From Rhyacophila brunnea (lineage: Eukaryota; Arthropoda; Insecta; Trichoptera; Rhyacophilidae), in assembly GCA_022495005.1 (NCBI GenBank), contig JAGYXB010001020.1, positions 620,001 to 684,000 on the forward strand: 64,000 nt of DNA. The letters are read 5' to 3'. Below, one piece after another: positions 47,454 to 58,111 of this stretch. The notes beneath the pieces were generated by a model that was given only the letters and a program-made list of their open reading frames with translations, was not told the DNA's origin and made no database searches. The position numbers and the translations under genes are program-made. Numbering within the stretch: position 1 is the first letter of the stretch; each line of letters starts with the position of its first letter.

Positions 47454-47815
47454 CTATTTACACAAAATTTTGGAGATAGCGCGTTTAAATGAAACAGGTG
47501 AATTATTAAAAGGGTCAATGGTGAAGAAATACATATTGTAATTTAAACAAGAGCGCCGAATAAAAGAGTTTGGTGCATAATTAGCACCGCTACGACTGAT
47601 ATGGTACAAAGTTTGGTTTTGCGTAAATCTTGATGGACAATAGAAACCCACCCTTTCGAGTAGGTTTGGCGAGTCAACAAAACCATTGATAATTTTAAAA
47701 AGAAAATATTGATCAGATATAGAACGTCGACTTTCCAAAGATGGTACCATAAAAGTTGCAGTGGCCGAAATAGAATTAGATAAATCATAACAGTAAGTTT
47801 TATAGCTTATTTGCG
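47454..47815 (-). pseudogene. Jockey/CR1-like LINE C-terminus, frame open
   Basis: An uninterrupted minus-strand frame reads VPSLESRRSISDQYFLFKII, NGFVDSPNLLERVGFYCPSR and FTQNQTLYHISRSGANYAPN, then SFIRRSCLNYN and PVSFKRAISKIL before the stop at 47454. This is the standard LxSLxxRRxxxDxxFLFKIxNGxVDSPxLL...PxRxTR...TNYxxNS tail of Jockey/CR1-type LINE proteins. No RT remains. It lies directly downstream of the tRNA-like head, with the frame running out of that head. No stop or frameshift, so the insertion may be fairly young. Confidence 0.75.
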
Positions 47816-47905
47816 TATTTACCAGACCCAAGATTTGAACCTGGGACTCATGACATTATACATTATAAGCAGACGCTTAAGCCGCTCGGCCATTGTAGGC
47901 GTTTT
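47816..47905 (-). repeat. tRNA-Ser/Leu-like head, family E, copy 2
   Basis: A box TGGCCGAGCGGCTTAAGCG and B box GGTTCAAATC with the wider spacing of a long-variable-arm tRNA. Similar to the head of SINE E copy 1, joined here to a different body. Confidence 0.65.
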
Positions 47906-47944
47906 ATATAGATTAAAAATTGATACCTACTCAACCGAATGACC

Positions 47945-48062
47945 GGATTGTCGTAATCGTTAGAGTGCACACTTGCGAATCAATAGGTCTATCGACCAGT
48001 ACCGACCGCTGCGTTCGATTGTCGTTTGCCAAATAAATCATGTTGGCTATACGCCACAGATT
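47945..48062 (+). repeat. Possible tRNA-like relic
   Basis: GTCGTAATCGTTAGAGTGCA (A-box-like) and GCTGCGTTCGATTGTCG (B-box-like) in the right order. The body is unknown. Confidence 0.35.
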
Positions 48063-49384
48063 AGCGGCAATCACTTTTCATGTATCGCCCGTAAAAAAAT
48101 ATTTGAAAAAAAAAAGTTTTCAGCCATTTAATATGCATAATAATTATGATTTGCATCTCCGAGCTAACCAAGAACTTTTACACATAATTATACTATACGT
48201 TACCTATTAATTGGCATGTTCATTTAATTCTGAGGTTATTAATATGTTTATTAGAACGATGTCATCATTAAAAAAAGTTTTTTTTGTATAAACTTAAAGC
48301 ACATGACGACGGATTTTAATACAGTGCATTGTCATAATTTTAGCATTACTTGTATGCATTAAAAGTTGGAATATAAAAAAAAACATTATCATTTTAAATA
48401 TTATAATGTACAAATTTTACCAATGTCTAACTAAAAAACTTAACTATCCACCTACAACATAAAATAGCCGAAAAGTTTTTTTCAAATTTATTTTTTTATT
48501 TTCATTATGGGTTATGTGTTATGGACGTCGACTTCTGGAGTATTTCATCCGTTTTATGGGCGTTTTAGGAAGTGATCTTCTTTGCAAAAACATATTCTCT
48601 TATATGCTATCCACAATATTTTCCAACACTATGAGTTTTTTTTTTAAAGAAAAATATATTGTTTTCTAATATTTTTAAAATACAAACCTACATAATATGA
48701 TTTTTTTATGATCGATATAATAATTAAGAATGTGAATTTCTAGATAGATGATAAAAAAGATTATTTTTATTACTAATTGAATGGTAATAACGTTTGTATA
48801 GTTTTACTCTTGTGCCGACTGTAGACTTGTAGAGTGCAAGTAAAGTGTTATTCTAATAATAGCATTATAATATTAAATTATTTTATATATTTTTTTTGTA
48901 TTTTAAACATCAATACCGACCAATTTCAATATATAATTATAAAAGTGTAAGTGTATTATATAAATTGATCAATATTATTATCTAATCTCATATATGTGTA
49001 ATTTAAAATAAAATAATTTTCTTTTTATGGCTTTTTTAAATCAACGTCGAAAAGACATTATCGTATTACGCTGCTGATTGGTTTGCATTAATTTTTTTTA
49101 ATCAAATTTCACAGTAGAAAAGTTTTCGGATTTTATTTACGTTTAATAAATAAGTGCGTGTATTTTGGATCCAAAAAATTACCCTAAGTGTTTGGCGGAA
49201 GACTGACAACTCTTTTATTGTCTGACAATCACTTGTAATTTATTTTTTCATTATATTTGTCCTGACAATACGAAACTGGCCTTGATTTAACGATTAGGTA
49301 TAAATCGGCTTCTGACTCTCTCATGACCAGGAATTTTATCCGAGAATGGCAAAACTCGTTACCATCTTTACCCAGCATGCAAAT
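48063..49384. other. AT-rich spacer
   Basis: No gene or repeat edge seen. Confidence 0.45.
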
Positions 49385-49580
49385 ACAGCACGACCACCTT
49401 CCATGACGCTAAACACGTATCTGATAAAAAATATGGCACACTTCCTTGTCCCGAGACGAAACCGCACGAGACTGATGTACTTACTAACCATGCGCTTAAA
49501 AAATATTTTAGAAAATTAAAAAAACCAATTTTGACTTCTTCTAGCGTCATTTATCTTTAGTGACATTAAGTGTCCTCTAT
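49385..49580. repeat. Repeat K, copy 2
   Basis: Matches 44125-44330 (ACCACCTTCCATGACGC, CACACTTCCTTGTCCCGAG, CATTTATCTTTAGTGACATT). The minus strand has a 60-codon open frame with no family match. Confidence 0.55.
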
Positions 49581-50611
49581 TAACGCGTATATTATTGAAT
49601 CTACTACTTGGACAAGATACTTAATTTTAACACTCGGCCTTTATTTCTTAGCCGACAGACATAATATTCTATTTTTGGCGTATCCCAAATCAATATGTAC
49701 TGGATTATAAAACAAACATCATTCATCCACAATAAGTTGTCGAACCGCCCTACACCGAATTATCATTAAAATAAGCAGACATATCCAGTTTAAGGCTACG
49801 TCCCACAGACGTATCATTCCATAGATTCCATTTGCAATTTAAATGGTAATTATATGTACGAGTATATTAAATAGTTTTCTTTATAAAAAAAAATACTGAA
49901 GAAAGGCTCCCAGCATTCAACGAGTTGAAAGTTTATCGGTGTTATCTTAACTGTGATACTTTACGTCCCCACGCAATTCATAAATAACATTTAATAGAAA
50001 AAGGTTGAACTGGTCATCATAGAAGACTACATATATATACATATTATAAAGTTGCTGTGCCATGAAATAAATACATTACAATCTATGATAAGATTCAAAC
50101 TCTAATTCCAAAACATTTTTTTTTAATTATTTTAACACTTTCGTTACTGTGATGTCACCTTATGGGGAATGGGACGACTGGCCTCCGGACAATTGGACGC
50201 CGCACTGTCGTAGACACGTGTAGACGAGATATTTTAATCAGTTTTTATATATTACTTACTAGTTTGAATTCATTTTACTCTTAACATAATTTATTCTTTA
50301 TCGCGGATTGAGAATTACCATGTCTAAGGCTTCATATAAAATAAAAAACTCTTTTTTAGTTAAAACTTAAACATATGCACGATTAAATCATTGTTTACGG
50401 CTGCATATTTACATTCTTACCAACTATTAAATCATAATATAATCATTGAAGTATACATAATAATATTGAATATTTTTTTTAAAGTACCTATAAGTACCTA
50501 ACGACTATTTATTTTCGAATTCCGTGGCGTCCAGTTGTCCGGTGCCAAATCGTCCTAGACCCCACCATTCTAATGCATTTAAGTTTTGTACTATTCTATG
50601 TATTGTTTTGT
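49581..50611. other. AT-rich spacer
   Basis: Nothing specific recognised. Confidence 0.4.
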
Positions 50612-50800
50612 TATATAAGTTAGAGTTAATAAGTATTAGTTGTCAGTATTTATTTGCCTTTTTATGAGTGTACACAATGTCCGAAGATGCCGAAAAACCC
50701 GGGCCGCAAAAAATGACTCAAATTTAATAGTACAAAACTTAAATCCATTAGAATTTAAATTCAAATTTCATCAAGTACCTTCGGTCGATAGTATTAATAT
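50612..50800 (+). mobile_element. Repeat H copy 2 (hammerhead core damaged)
   Basis: Matches 28975-29165, including TTGTCAGTATTTATTTGCC and GAATTTAAATTCAAATTTCA. The hammerhead core is CCGAAGATGCCGAAAAACCC: the invariant U of CUGANGA is changed and helix II is deleted, so it cannot fold as a ribozyme. Confidence 0.6.
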
Positions 50801-50875
50801 TAAAAACGTTATTATTATCAAAATCGATAGCATTATCTAGTAAATATATTATATAATATAACTACTAAAATATAA

Positions 50876-51364
50876 ATTTTTACAACATTTTTATTAGCTC
50901 GCATTCTTGTTTGTCCGGTGGTTGTTTGTCCAGTACAAATTTTGTAATCGATTTTTAACTAACTTTCCGACTAGCTAGACATTTGAAACTTTTATAATAT
51001 ATCAGAACACGATGCCAATGCATTCTATTAATACTTTTAGCCATCTTTAAGTAGAATTAAATTCATTTTCAGTTAATTCTGTTTTGTATGAAAAGTTATT
51101 TCGGAAGAAATCCGTAATCCAATCCACTATTATTCGTTGCTAAGGAGGTGGTCTTAGCAACTAAATTATTAATATATACGTGCGTTACTATGGAAATCAA
51201 AATGAAAAGTCAAAATGACATTTCAGTCTTCTATATTTGTTTGTTTGTTTGTTTTTTATTTACTTCAAATCAAGTACAAGTTTGAGCATATTGAGCATAA
51301 TAATTCAACAGACAATTTAAAAACGTTGTATATAAAAAGTTATTTTTATCTTGTAATTATTTAT
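50876..51364 (+). mobile_element. Repeat family G, copy 3
   Basis: About 489 bp with all family landmarks. It includes a (TTTG)n tract near 51236 and GTACAAGTTTGAGCATATTG, shared in inverse with the copy at 3457. Confidence 0.85.
51236..51256 (+). repeat. (TTTG)n microsatellite
   Basis: Four to five TTTG units inside repeat G copy 3; shorter in the copy at 3457. Confidence 0.7.
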
Positions 51365-51529
51365 TAATTATATCTGAAGATGAAGTATCTAATTAAATTA
51401 GTTTTCTATGAATAATATATGATGCAATGTGCTTCTGTTAAATGAGTATTTTATATATTTTAGTATTTCTAACTTATGGTCTTTTTCTGTCGAGGAATTC
51501 CTGAAAATAATATAATATATAAATATATT

Positions 51530-51872
51530 ATCATCATCATCAGTGTCTTGACAACTCAGGGTGGGCCCTAGCTTCATCAAATAATTTTCTCCTTCGCCCA
51601 CTGTCTTCGGCCAGTATTCATGATATATCTGCACTGGCTACTTTATTGGATAGGATTTGTTGACATAGTCTAACCACCAAAATTTGGAGCTGCCAGTTGA
51701 CCTCCGACCATCTGGTTACTGATACCCATGGATAGCTCTCCAAATTTAATGCAGAGATATGCTTTTTCTTAGAATAGGTTGTGAAGATCCAAGCTATCTC
51801 GTATACACGATTCTTCTCCTTCAGGTATAGGCCCATATTATATCCTACCCAGCACCGTTTTGTTGAATACAT
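51530..51872 (-). pseudogene. LINE 3'-end remnant with (TGA)n tail
   Basis: The minus strand carries an open frame 51872-51618; it runs into ILAEDSGRRRKLFDEARAHP and ELSRH after one stop, then TGATGATGATGATAA. The DEARAHP(G/E)L string followed by a TGA-repeat tail is a LINE C-terminus similar in kind to the KEAKSHPGM end at 31606. The middle (about 51650-51870) looks coding but lacks recognisable RT motifs. Confidence 0.55.
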
Positions 51873-52489
51873 CGATCACACGCTCATCTGCCTTGGCTCG
51901 GGTTTATACAAAACGAAACAAAATAGTCATAACATTTTTGACATTAAAATTCTTTTATTTATCGGTAAAATATTATATAAAATAATATAATTACCTCCTC
52001 TAATTTTAAATAGGTAGTTATCTAATTTTAAATAATCATAAAATATTTTATAAAAATTCTAAGATTTATATAAAATGAGTAAAAGATAGAAAACAATGAT
52101 ATATTCGGAAAAAATATTTTTCTTTTGTCAAAGAATAACAGAAATTATTTCAAAAATTCTAACTATTTTTCAATGATAAGTTTTAATGAATTCTTGACTT
52201 TAGTTTTTAGATCTTTAGACTTCATAGAAAGGTTTCCAAGAAATTTAATATTCAAACGAAAAAATATAATATTAGAAAAATAATATTAGCTAAATAATAC
52301 ACCAAATGTCGAATACTATATACCTATATATTATGTGAATATATTATTATTTCACTCATAGAAAAATAATATGTTACATAATAAATGTAAATATTCCATT
52401 AAAAATTATTTTAAATTATAATTACATTACAAATAAATTTAATGATACATTTTAAACGTGTTATAAAGTAATGGAAATATAATAAGTTT

Positions 52490-52575
52490 TTCCACAAAAT
52501 GATTTTTTCTAGTGTGAATATGCATGAGATGTTTTAAAAATAATTATTTATATTCTTATATTCAATCTCAAAGAT
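52490..52575 (+). repeat. Family C tail relic
   Basis: GTGAATATGCATGAGATG and following TTTTAAAAATAATTATTTAT match the sequence downstream of the tRNA-like head at 40320. The head itself is missing. Confidence 0.4.
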
Positions 52576-52746
52576 GGCATCGAAAATATTTATTACGAAC
52601 CCGGAGCCCTCGGATAAAATTTAAACACCTTACGCACTAGATTACCACTACTTACAACTGAATGTCTACACTTTTAATGTTTTTACGACTCGATTTACCA
52701 GATTCTACCAAAATTCATCCCTTAAGGCTTTTTCAGACTGTTTTTT

Positions 52747-53038
52747 TGTATTTACGGAAGTATTACACATTTCAATAGAAGAACTATTAGAAGGAAAATG
52801 GGTCTTTGGTATTGAAGATGTGATTTTCTCAAATCTGGGTAGTTATATGATGTATTTCGAGAACTACTTAAATAAAAATAACAAGTGACATATTTATTTA
52901 GAATTATTAATAACCATGTCTTTGATTTTTCGTACAAGGTGGTTGTTAGTAATTTTGAATAATCACAAACACCCAGGTTATGAGAAAAACACATAAATGT
53001 TTTTGTCATGACCGGGAATCGAACCCAAAACTCTCGGG
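52747..53038 (-). repeat. SINE family A, copy 4
   Basis: The reverse complement of 57776-58111 over almost its full length: GTGATTTTCTCAAATCTGGG (as read on plus, inverse body), ACCACCTTGTACGAAAAATC (minus), and a B-box region CCCGGTCATGACAAAAAC-type end. The tRNA head is cut off at about 53038, where Helitron sequence begins. The plus-strand left edge is a T-run, i.e. the A-tail of the SINE. Confidence 0.75.
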
Positions 53039-53039
53039 T

Positions 53040-54070
53040 GCTCCGAACGAAGTCATTTGAGAGCATGAATTGAATGTGCGAATAGACTTCAGGGACAGGT
53101 TTGAATCTGGAACCGTGCCGATGAGCAAGCCGTTTAATGGTTCTGGTGGTGTCTCAATTTCTGGTAGTTGCACTTTTCCTGATGTGCAACACATCCCGGC
53201 TGACTCATGTTTGAATTTGAGCCCATGACAATGGTGACATTCTTTGTCCATAGCACCAATCAGCACTTTTGGATGAGCGGAATATTCAATATCTGGCTCG
53301 TACTCGAATGCGAGACGAAGAAATAAAGCGGATGTAAATGCTCGATGTACTTGTTGGCGTTGTCGGTCATTTGCTCTGCGTGTGCTCTTTACAAACCGGC
53401 GCGCTTGGCTCCGTTCCAATTGTCGTTGTTCATTTCGTTCAGCTCGTGCCTCTTGTGATTGAGATGCGCGCAATTGCGACATGCTCACACGCACATTTTC
53501 GTTATCTCGTTAGATTTGTTCGTCTGTTCTTTCTGCTCTACTATTTTGAATGTTTGTTACTTTATTCGTTCGACGGCCTAAATGGGCCCCCTTGCATCTT
53601 TCTGGCATTGTTCACTATAATACACGCACACAAATAGATAAATTAAAATAAATCGTACAAAATTTTACACACACTGTGTTGTGATATGCCGAATGAAATG
53701 TCAAAATAACGCAACGCTTCTCTTGCATTCTTCTCGGACGTAGCGCCATCTGTCAATCAACAACATAAATAATTTCGTTCTGTTTGAAATACGATCGAAG
53801 GTTAAATTTTTTCATACAAAAATACTAAAATCGGGATTAAAAAATGGGAGGGTGGGGGTAGGAGTTTGAAAATTTGAGGTTGTAGGTATTTTTGATGCCA
53901 AATAAAAAAAATACAAAAAAAAATTGTCAAATAAATAAAAGAAAACAAATTCTGGATAGAGATTCCCTAATCACCTAGCGGTATGAAATATACTTTATGT
54001 CCTATTCTCATACCTAAAAAAATTCAGAAAAATCGGTCGAACCGTTTTGGAGGAGTGCGACCACAAACAT
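53040..54070 (-). mobile_element. Helitron fragment, second copy
   Basis: Collinear with about 13648-14706 of the first Helitron, including the 5' non-coding region (GGAGGGTGGGGGTAGGAG on plus). Both Helitron termini are missing: the left edge meets SINE A at about 53038 and the right edge stops at ACCACAAACAT before the 5' TC end. A residual copy. Confidence 0.8.
53042..53600 (-). pseudogene. Helitron helicase-like N-terminal fragment
   Basis: The minus strand keeps the basic leader and the domain with HPKVLIGAMDKECHHCHGLK, then SAGMCCTSGK and LLIGTVPDSN. A stop (TAA in place of CAA, in TDEQI-stop-RDN) at about 53511 separates the first ~40 residues from the rest. Its 3' end runs into SINE A, giving a chimeric open frame that is not a gene. 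Homologous to 13648-14248. Confidence 0.8.
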
Positions 54071-54767
54071 TTTGATCATGCAATGTAGTTTTTTTTCAAT
54101 ATTTACAATTATTATTGTCTACTTTACAATATACATACAGTAATAAACAATGTGCATATATTTGTTTTTCACTGCATGTTTCCGAGCATTATCTTTTCGA
54201 TCTGAAAACAATGATAACGACACACAATAATAAGTACAGCCATCGGGGATTTTCAATTTGTTTGGCGCGGTGGCATGCCCGACAGCAATAACTCACGAAA
54301 ATGCTAAATTATTATACCAGGGAGTGACCTGTCAATTGCATTTTAGTGCGCCTCGGCTGACAAGCAGTGACTACAATCATCTTGCCTGCCATTATTGCTG
54401 ATACCATAGGCTCACGATTCAAAAATCATTTCCTCATCAATTTTTTTAATATACGTATCTAGGCCGCTTTGAAATGATTGACATATATAATCATCTATCA
54501 TATCAATGTAACGGTAAAAATCACTAAATTCATTGGATGATAATTTTTATTTTAATAGACCTTGAAATTACTCGAATGTGACTTCACCGGAAATTTTAAT
54601 CGGAACCTTCTTCTTATAAATCAGTGCCTTATGTGTTGAGCTATAATACCATTGAATATCATTACATAATAATATATTCCAATTACGTGAGAGCGAATTA
54701 AGGTGGACGTTGTTTTTTTTTTTAAGATACGGTTTATCAACCTAGTTCAATCTGTATGCTTCTATGT
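54071..54767. other. Spacer, no gene seen
   Basis: Mixed composition; no motif recognised. Confidence 0.4.
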
Positions 54768-55246
54768 ATTTTTACAACGTTTTTATTAGGTCGTATTGTT
54801 ATTTGTCCGGTGGATGTTTATCCGTTACAAATCTTGCAATCAATTTTTAACTAACTTCCCGACTAGCTAGAAATTCGAAACTTTTATAATAGATCAGAAC
54901 ACGATGCCAATGCATTTTTTTAATACTTTTAGCCATCTTTCAGTAGAATTGAATTCATTTTTAGTTAATTCTGTTTTCTATGAAAAGTTATTTTGGAAGA
55001 AATCCGTAATCCAATCCACTATTATTGGTTGCCAGGGGTCTGGGGTTCTAACAACTAAATTAATAATACATATTATGTGCGTTACTATGGAAATCAATAT
55101 GAATGTCAAAATGACATTTCAGTATTATTTCTATCAAGTACAATTTTTTTTGATCGTTTAAGCTAGTCAAGTCAAGTTTATACAATTCAACAGAAAATTT
55201 AAAAACGTTGTATATTAGAAGTTATTTTTATCTTGTAATCATTTTA
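54768..55246 (+). mobile_element. Repeat family G, copy 4
   Basis: TTTTTACAACGTTTTTATTAG at the left and AAAAACGTTGTATATTAGAA at the right, with the full shared core. Closest in its middle (GGTCTGGGGTTCTAACAAC) to copy 2. Confidence 0.85.
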
Positions 55247-55279
55247 AGTTAATTAATTTTTAACTATTTTTTTTATTTA

Positions 55280-55563
55280 ACGAATAATTCACAAGATGTA
55301 AGAATGTAACGTTATTTTTATTGTAAATTACAAAAAATCTTTTTTGAAAAAAATATGACACCCAGCAGCAATCGAACCTGCGTCTCTCGGGATTCGCTTT
55401 CACGCACATTGACCACAATGCTATAATAGGCATCTTATCTAATTGCTACATATTTTAACTAATGACTCTTACAATACTCTCTGAAGCGCTTTCTAAATTG
55501 AGTTACTATTGTCAATCGGCTTTTGTATTTTATCTTGCTGGGTGTCTTATTTTTTTCAAAAAC
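55280..55563. mobile_element. Inverted-repeat element with tRNA-like part, family D copy 1
   Basis: The left TTTTTGAAAAAAATATGACA plus CCCAGCA (55341-55367) is mirrored by TGCTGGGTGTCTTA plus TTTTTTTCAAAAA (55536-55562). Inside, read on minus, are A-box (TAGCATTGTGGTCAATGTGC) and B-box (GCAGGTTCGATTGC) sequences. The flank at 55280 (ACGAATAATTCACAAGATG) also occurs at 59070 and 34270. Confidence 0.65.
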
Positions 55564-55734
55564 GATTTTAAAAACGATTAATTATTAATTAATTCAAATT
55601 ACATATTAAAAACACACATTACACATTTAGCCAACATTAACGCAATTTGTAAGATTGTTTTCTGTTTGTAATTTGTAATTTGTAGAAAAAAGATGTAAGA
55701 ACTACTAGTTAAAATCGTCGCAATAAAGTAGTAC

Positions 55735-55808
55735 GTCCGTAGTTTAATTGGTAAAGTACATTGGCGCAAATCCAGTGGTTATAGATTTCAAGTGCCGTCG
55801 GGCGTCTA
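55735..55808 (+). repeat. tRNA-like SINE head, family C, copy 3
   Basis: GTCCGTAGTTTAATTGGTAA and CAAATCCAGTGG match copy 2 at 40320; the B box is mutated (GATTTCAAGTGCC). Confidence 0.55.
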
Positions 55809-55809
55809 T

Positions 55810-56630
55810 TATTTTTCGAGTAGGTGAAATTACATATATTTTAGACAGAAAAATAAACGTACTCGGACGCAAATGTTTTTTTGGAATCTAAAGTTGAGAT
55901 AGAGTGCATTTAAATGTTTAAATAAATTGTTTTAAATCTGCGATATTAATTTTAAAATTTGTTTTAATTTAACCCTGTTGACTGATGATACTTAATGAAA
56001 TATGACTCAAAATCTTAATTGATTTAAGTTGGGTTCTTGTGACCTTATTCAATCAATCAATTAAATTTTTATATTTTTTATATTGATGAAAACACGTTAA
56101 CTTTTTTTCATTTTCAGTTTTTGAAATGTAACTAAAGTATAATTATTTCGATATCCTTAAAAAACTGTTAGCTTAATATGATTAAATATTATATCAACAT
56201 ATAGTATTGATATTGTAAAATACATTATAAAAAATTGTAATCAATCCACGATAATTAATACATTTCGTTATAGTTGTTAATGTGATAAGCTCTAGTATAA
56301 AAACAAAGGGATTTCAACTTTTCAGTTTGTTTATCATTTATTGTGTTGTTTCGGACAGTTTAATTTTTGTCATACCTGACAACGCAGGACCAAGACAATG
56401 AAAACATGACAACTGAAATTCGAAAACAGAAAGTAAACAATCCTAACTGACTTATTTTGAAAGGATACTTTGTTCGCTTCTAAGCTTATGATAAATGAGT
56501 TGCTATCATTTTTACGTGACTTACTTAAGTACACTATTGTTGTATGGGACTTTGTGACTTTGATATCAATAAATCAGAATTAATATGCCAACAATGAAAT
56601 CCATAATATAGTATAAAATAAAATAAAATA
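55810..56630. other. AT-rich spacer
   Basis: No gene or repeat recognised. Confidence 0.4.
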
Positions 56631-56632
56631 TA

Positions 56633-56935
56633 TCATCATCATCAATCGGGATTGATTCACTGCTGAATGAAAGCTGCCTCTAGCTTCTTCTAGTCTTCTC
56701 GGTCCCTAGTTGAATCAGCGGGTATCCTTGTGGTCATTGAATGTTCCTCGGGATATTGTCCAGCGTTTGTTTCCTTGATATTTTACCTTTAGTGACCTTT
56801 TACCTCCTTAATGCATTCGTTGATTTTGTGGTATTTCCGCGTTATGTCCAACATGCATTAATTGTTCATGCCACATTGCGCTACTAGTAATTTTTGGATT
56901 TCTTTTACATTAAGGCTCAATGTTTCATATGCATA
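56633..56935 (-). pseudogene. RTE LINE 3' fragment
   Basis: The minus strand reads EIQKLLVAQCGM, then CMLDITRKYHKINECIKE, aligning with the RITQRGMERCMLGITRKDRK and RNEWFKK of the RTE remnant at 601-680. It ends in LEAAFIQQ, a stop, INPD, then a TGATGATGATGATAT tail (56634-56648 on plus as ATCATCATCATCA). Frameshifts and stops throughout. Confidence 0.75.
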
Positions 56936-57054
56936 CGTGAAAATTATATGGTTAACACACAATTGGAGGTGATTTATGAAGATACCATTTAAATGACCAA
57001 ATGTGGCACATTCCAGTTTGGTTCTATAAACAATCTTAATATATATATTATATT

Positions 57055-57290
57055 ACAAAACATGTCGCTTGGCAAGTGGAAAACTCCGTTATAAAAGCCA
57101 TCATATAGAGGTTCTCAAAGTGCACTTAATGCCCACAGTGACGCCCTAAAACCCACTGGATATACACATAAATAAAGTTTGGTGAATGTATGTAGCAGCG
57201 AAAAACAGTGAACTGAAAAGAGTTGAGGGAGTTACGGGAGGCCTTCATCCAACAGTGGATTGATGCCGGATGAAGATCTCAGAGACCAAG
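57055..57290 (+). pseudogene. RTE LINE 3' fragment
   Basis: Aligns in nucleotide sequence with 745-960: CATGTCGCTTGGCAAGTGG, CGCCCTAAAACCCACTGGAT, AAAGTTTGGTGAATGTATGT, then AGGCCTTCATCCAACAGTGG and ATTGATGCCGGATGA. Many small lesions. It points away from the fragment at 56633. Confidence 0.75.
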
Positions 57291-57384
57291 AAACTGCATT
57301 TTCTTATACATTTATATAAATATATCGTCATTATTATTAAATTAAACAGAGTTACAAATTTTCTTTAAGGCATGCTGGATTTTA

Positions 57385-57765
57385 ATCATTTTTAAATCTT
57401 GTAGGTCACTTGCACTCTTCAAGCATTTTTTTCTGATTCTCACGTGGCATGGATATAATCTCAATTTCATAAAAAAAATGTTTTTTCACGCACCTGTCAA
57501 TTGCCTGCGTATTTGCAATCATGACCTATAAATACTGGATCAAGGCTGTATCCTTTTATGCCACCCTTATCAGGCCCCAATAGCGACAGCTACGAAACTG
57601 ATCAATTGCACTCTAGGGACGAAACCATTTTCATTGATGCACCGTGTATTTTTTTTTTAGGAATTGTATTATTTTATTTTCTTACCTATTTCTTATTATT
57701 TATAAGTATAATTATTAGTAAGCCTCACTATATTTTTATGTTATAGTTTATCTTAGTTACTAATA
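57385..57765 (+). pseudogene. LINE C-terminal relic
   Basis: Matches 44690-44960 in the same orientation (TTCTCACGTGGCATGG, CACCTGTCAATTGCCTGCG, ACTCTAGGGACGA). Heavily mutated; a 62-codon open frame within it is not a gene. Confidence 0.45.
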
Positions 57766-57775
57766 TCACTGGTTA

Positions 57776-58111
57776 GGCGGTTCTCGTGGTGCAGTGTGTA
57801 AGACGCTGGCCTTCTATCGAGAGTTCTGGGGTCGATTCCTGCTGAGGACACAATATTTATGTATTTTTTTCAAAACCTGTGTGCTTGTGATTGTTCAAAA
57901 TTACTAACAACCACCTTGTACGAAAAATCAAGGACATGGTTATTAATAATTCTAAAAATATATATCACTTGTTATTTTTATTTAAATTACAGTAGGTAGT
58001 CCTCAAAATACATCATATAACTACCCAGATTTGAGAAATAAACATCTTCAATACCAAAGATCCATTTTCCTTCTAGTTCTTCTATTGAAATGTGTAATAC
58101 TTCCGTAAAGA
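57776..58111 (+). repeat. SINE family A, copy 5 (most complete)
   Basis: The head GGTTCTCGTGGTGCAGTGTG (A box) and TCTGGGGTCGATTCCTGC (B box) leads into a body of about 260 bp shared with 52747-53038, ending near TAATACTTCCGTAAAGAC. About 336 bp in all. Confidence 0.8.

Larger units (their letters stand above)
47197..47911 (-). mobile_element. tRNA-headed retroposon carrying a LINE C-terminus
   Basis: Read on minus: a tRNA-Ser/Leu-like head (CCTACAATGGCCGAGCGGCT, B box AGGTTCAAATCTTGGG, GTCTGG), immediately followed by about 120 codons of LINE C-terminus and a 3' UTR ending in an AATAAATAAAATAAA tail. ATTAAAAA flanks both ends (47189-47196, 47912-47919) and may be the target duplication, though it is low-complexity. 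The layout is that of a SINE, with an unusually long LINE part. Confidence 0.6.

Noticed and set aside
52752..53066. 104-codon minus frame as a gene
   Set aside because: A chimera of SINE A and the Helitron edge.
57558..57746. 62-codon plus frame
   Set aside because: Part of the decayed LINE relic; the homologous region at 44.8 kb is not open in the same frame.
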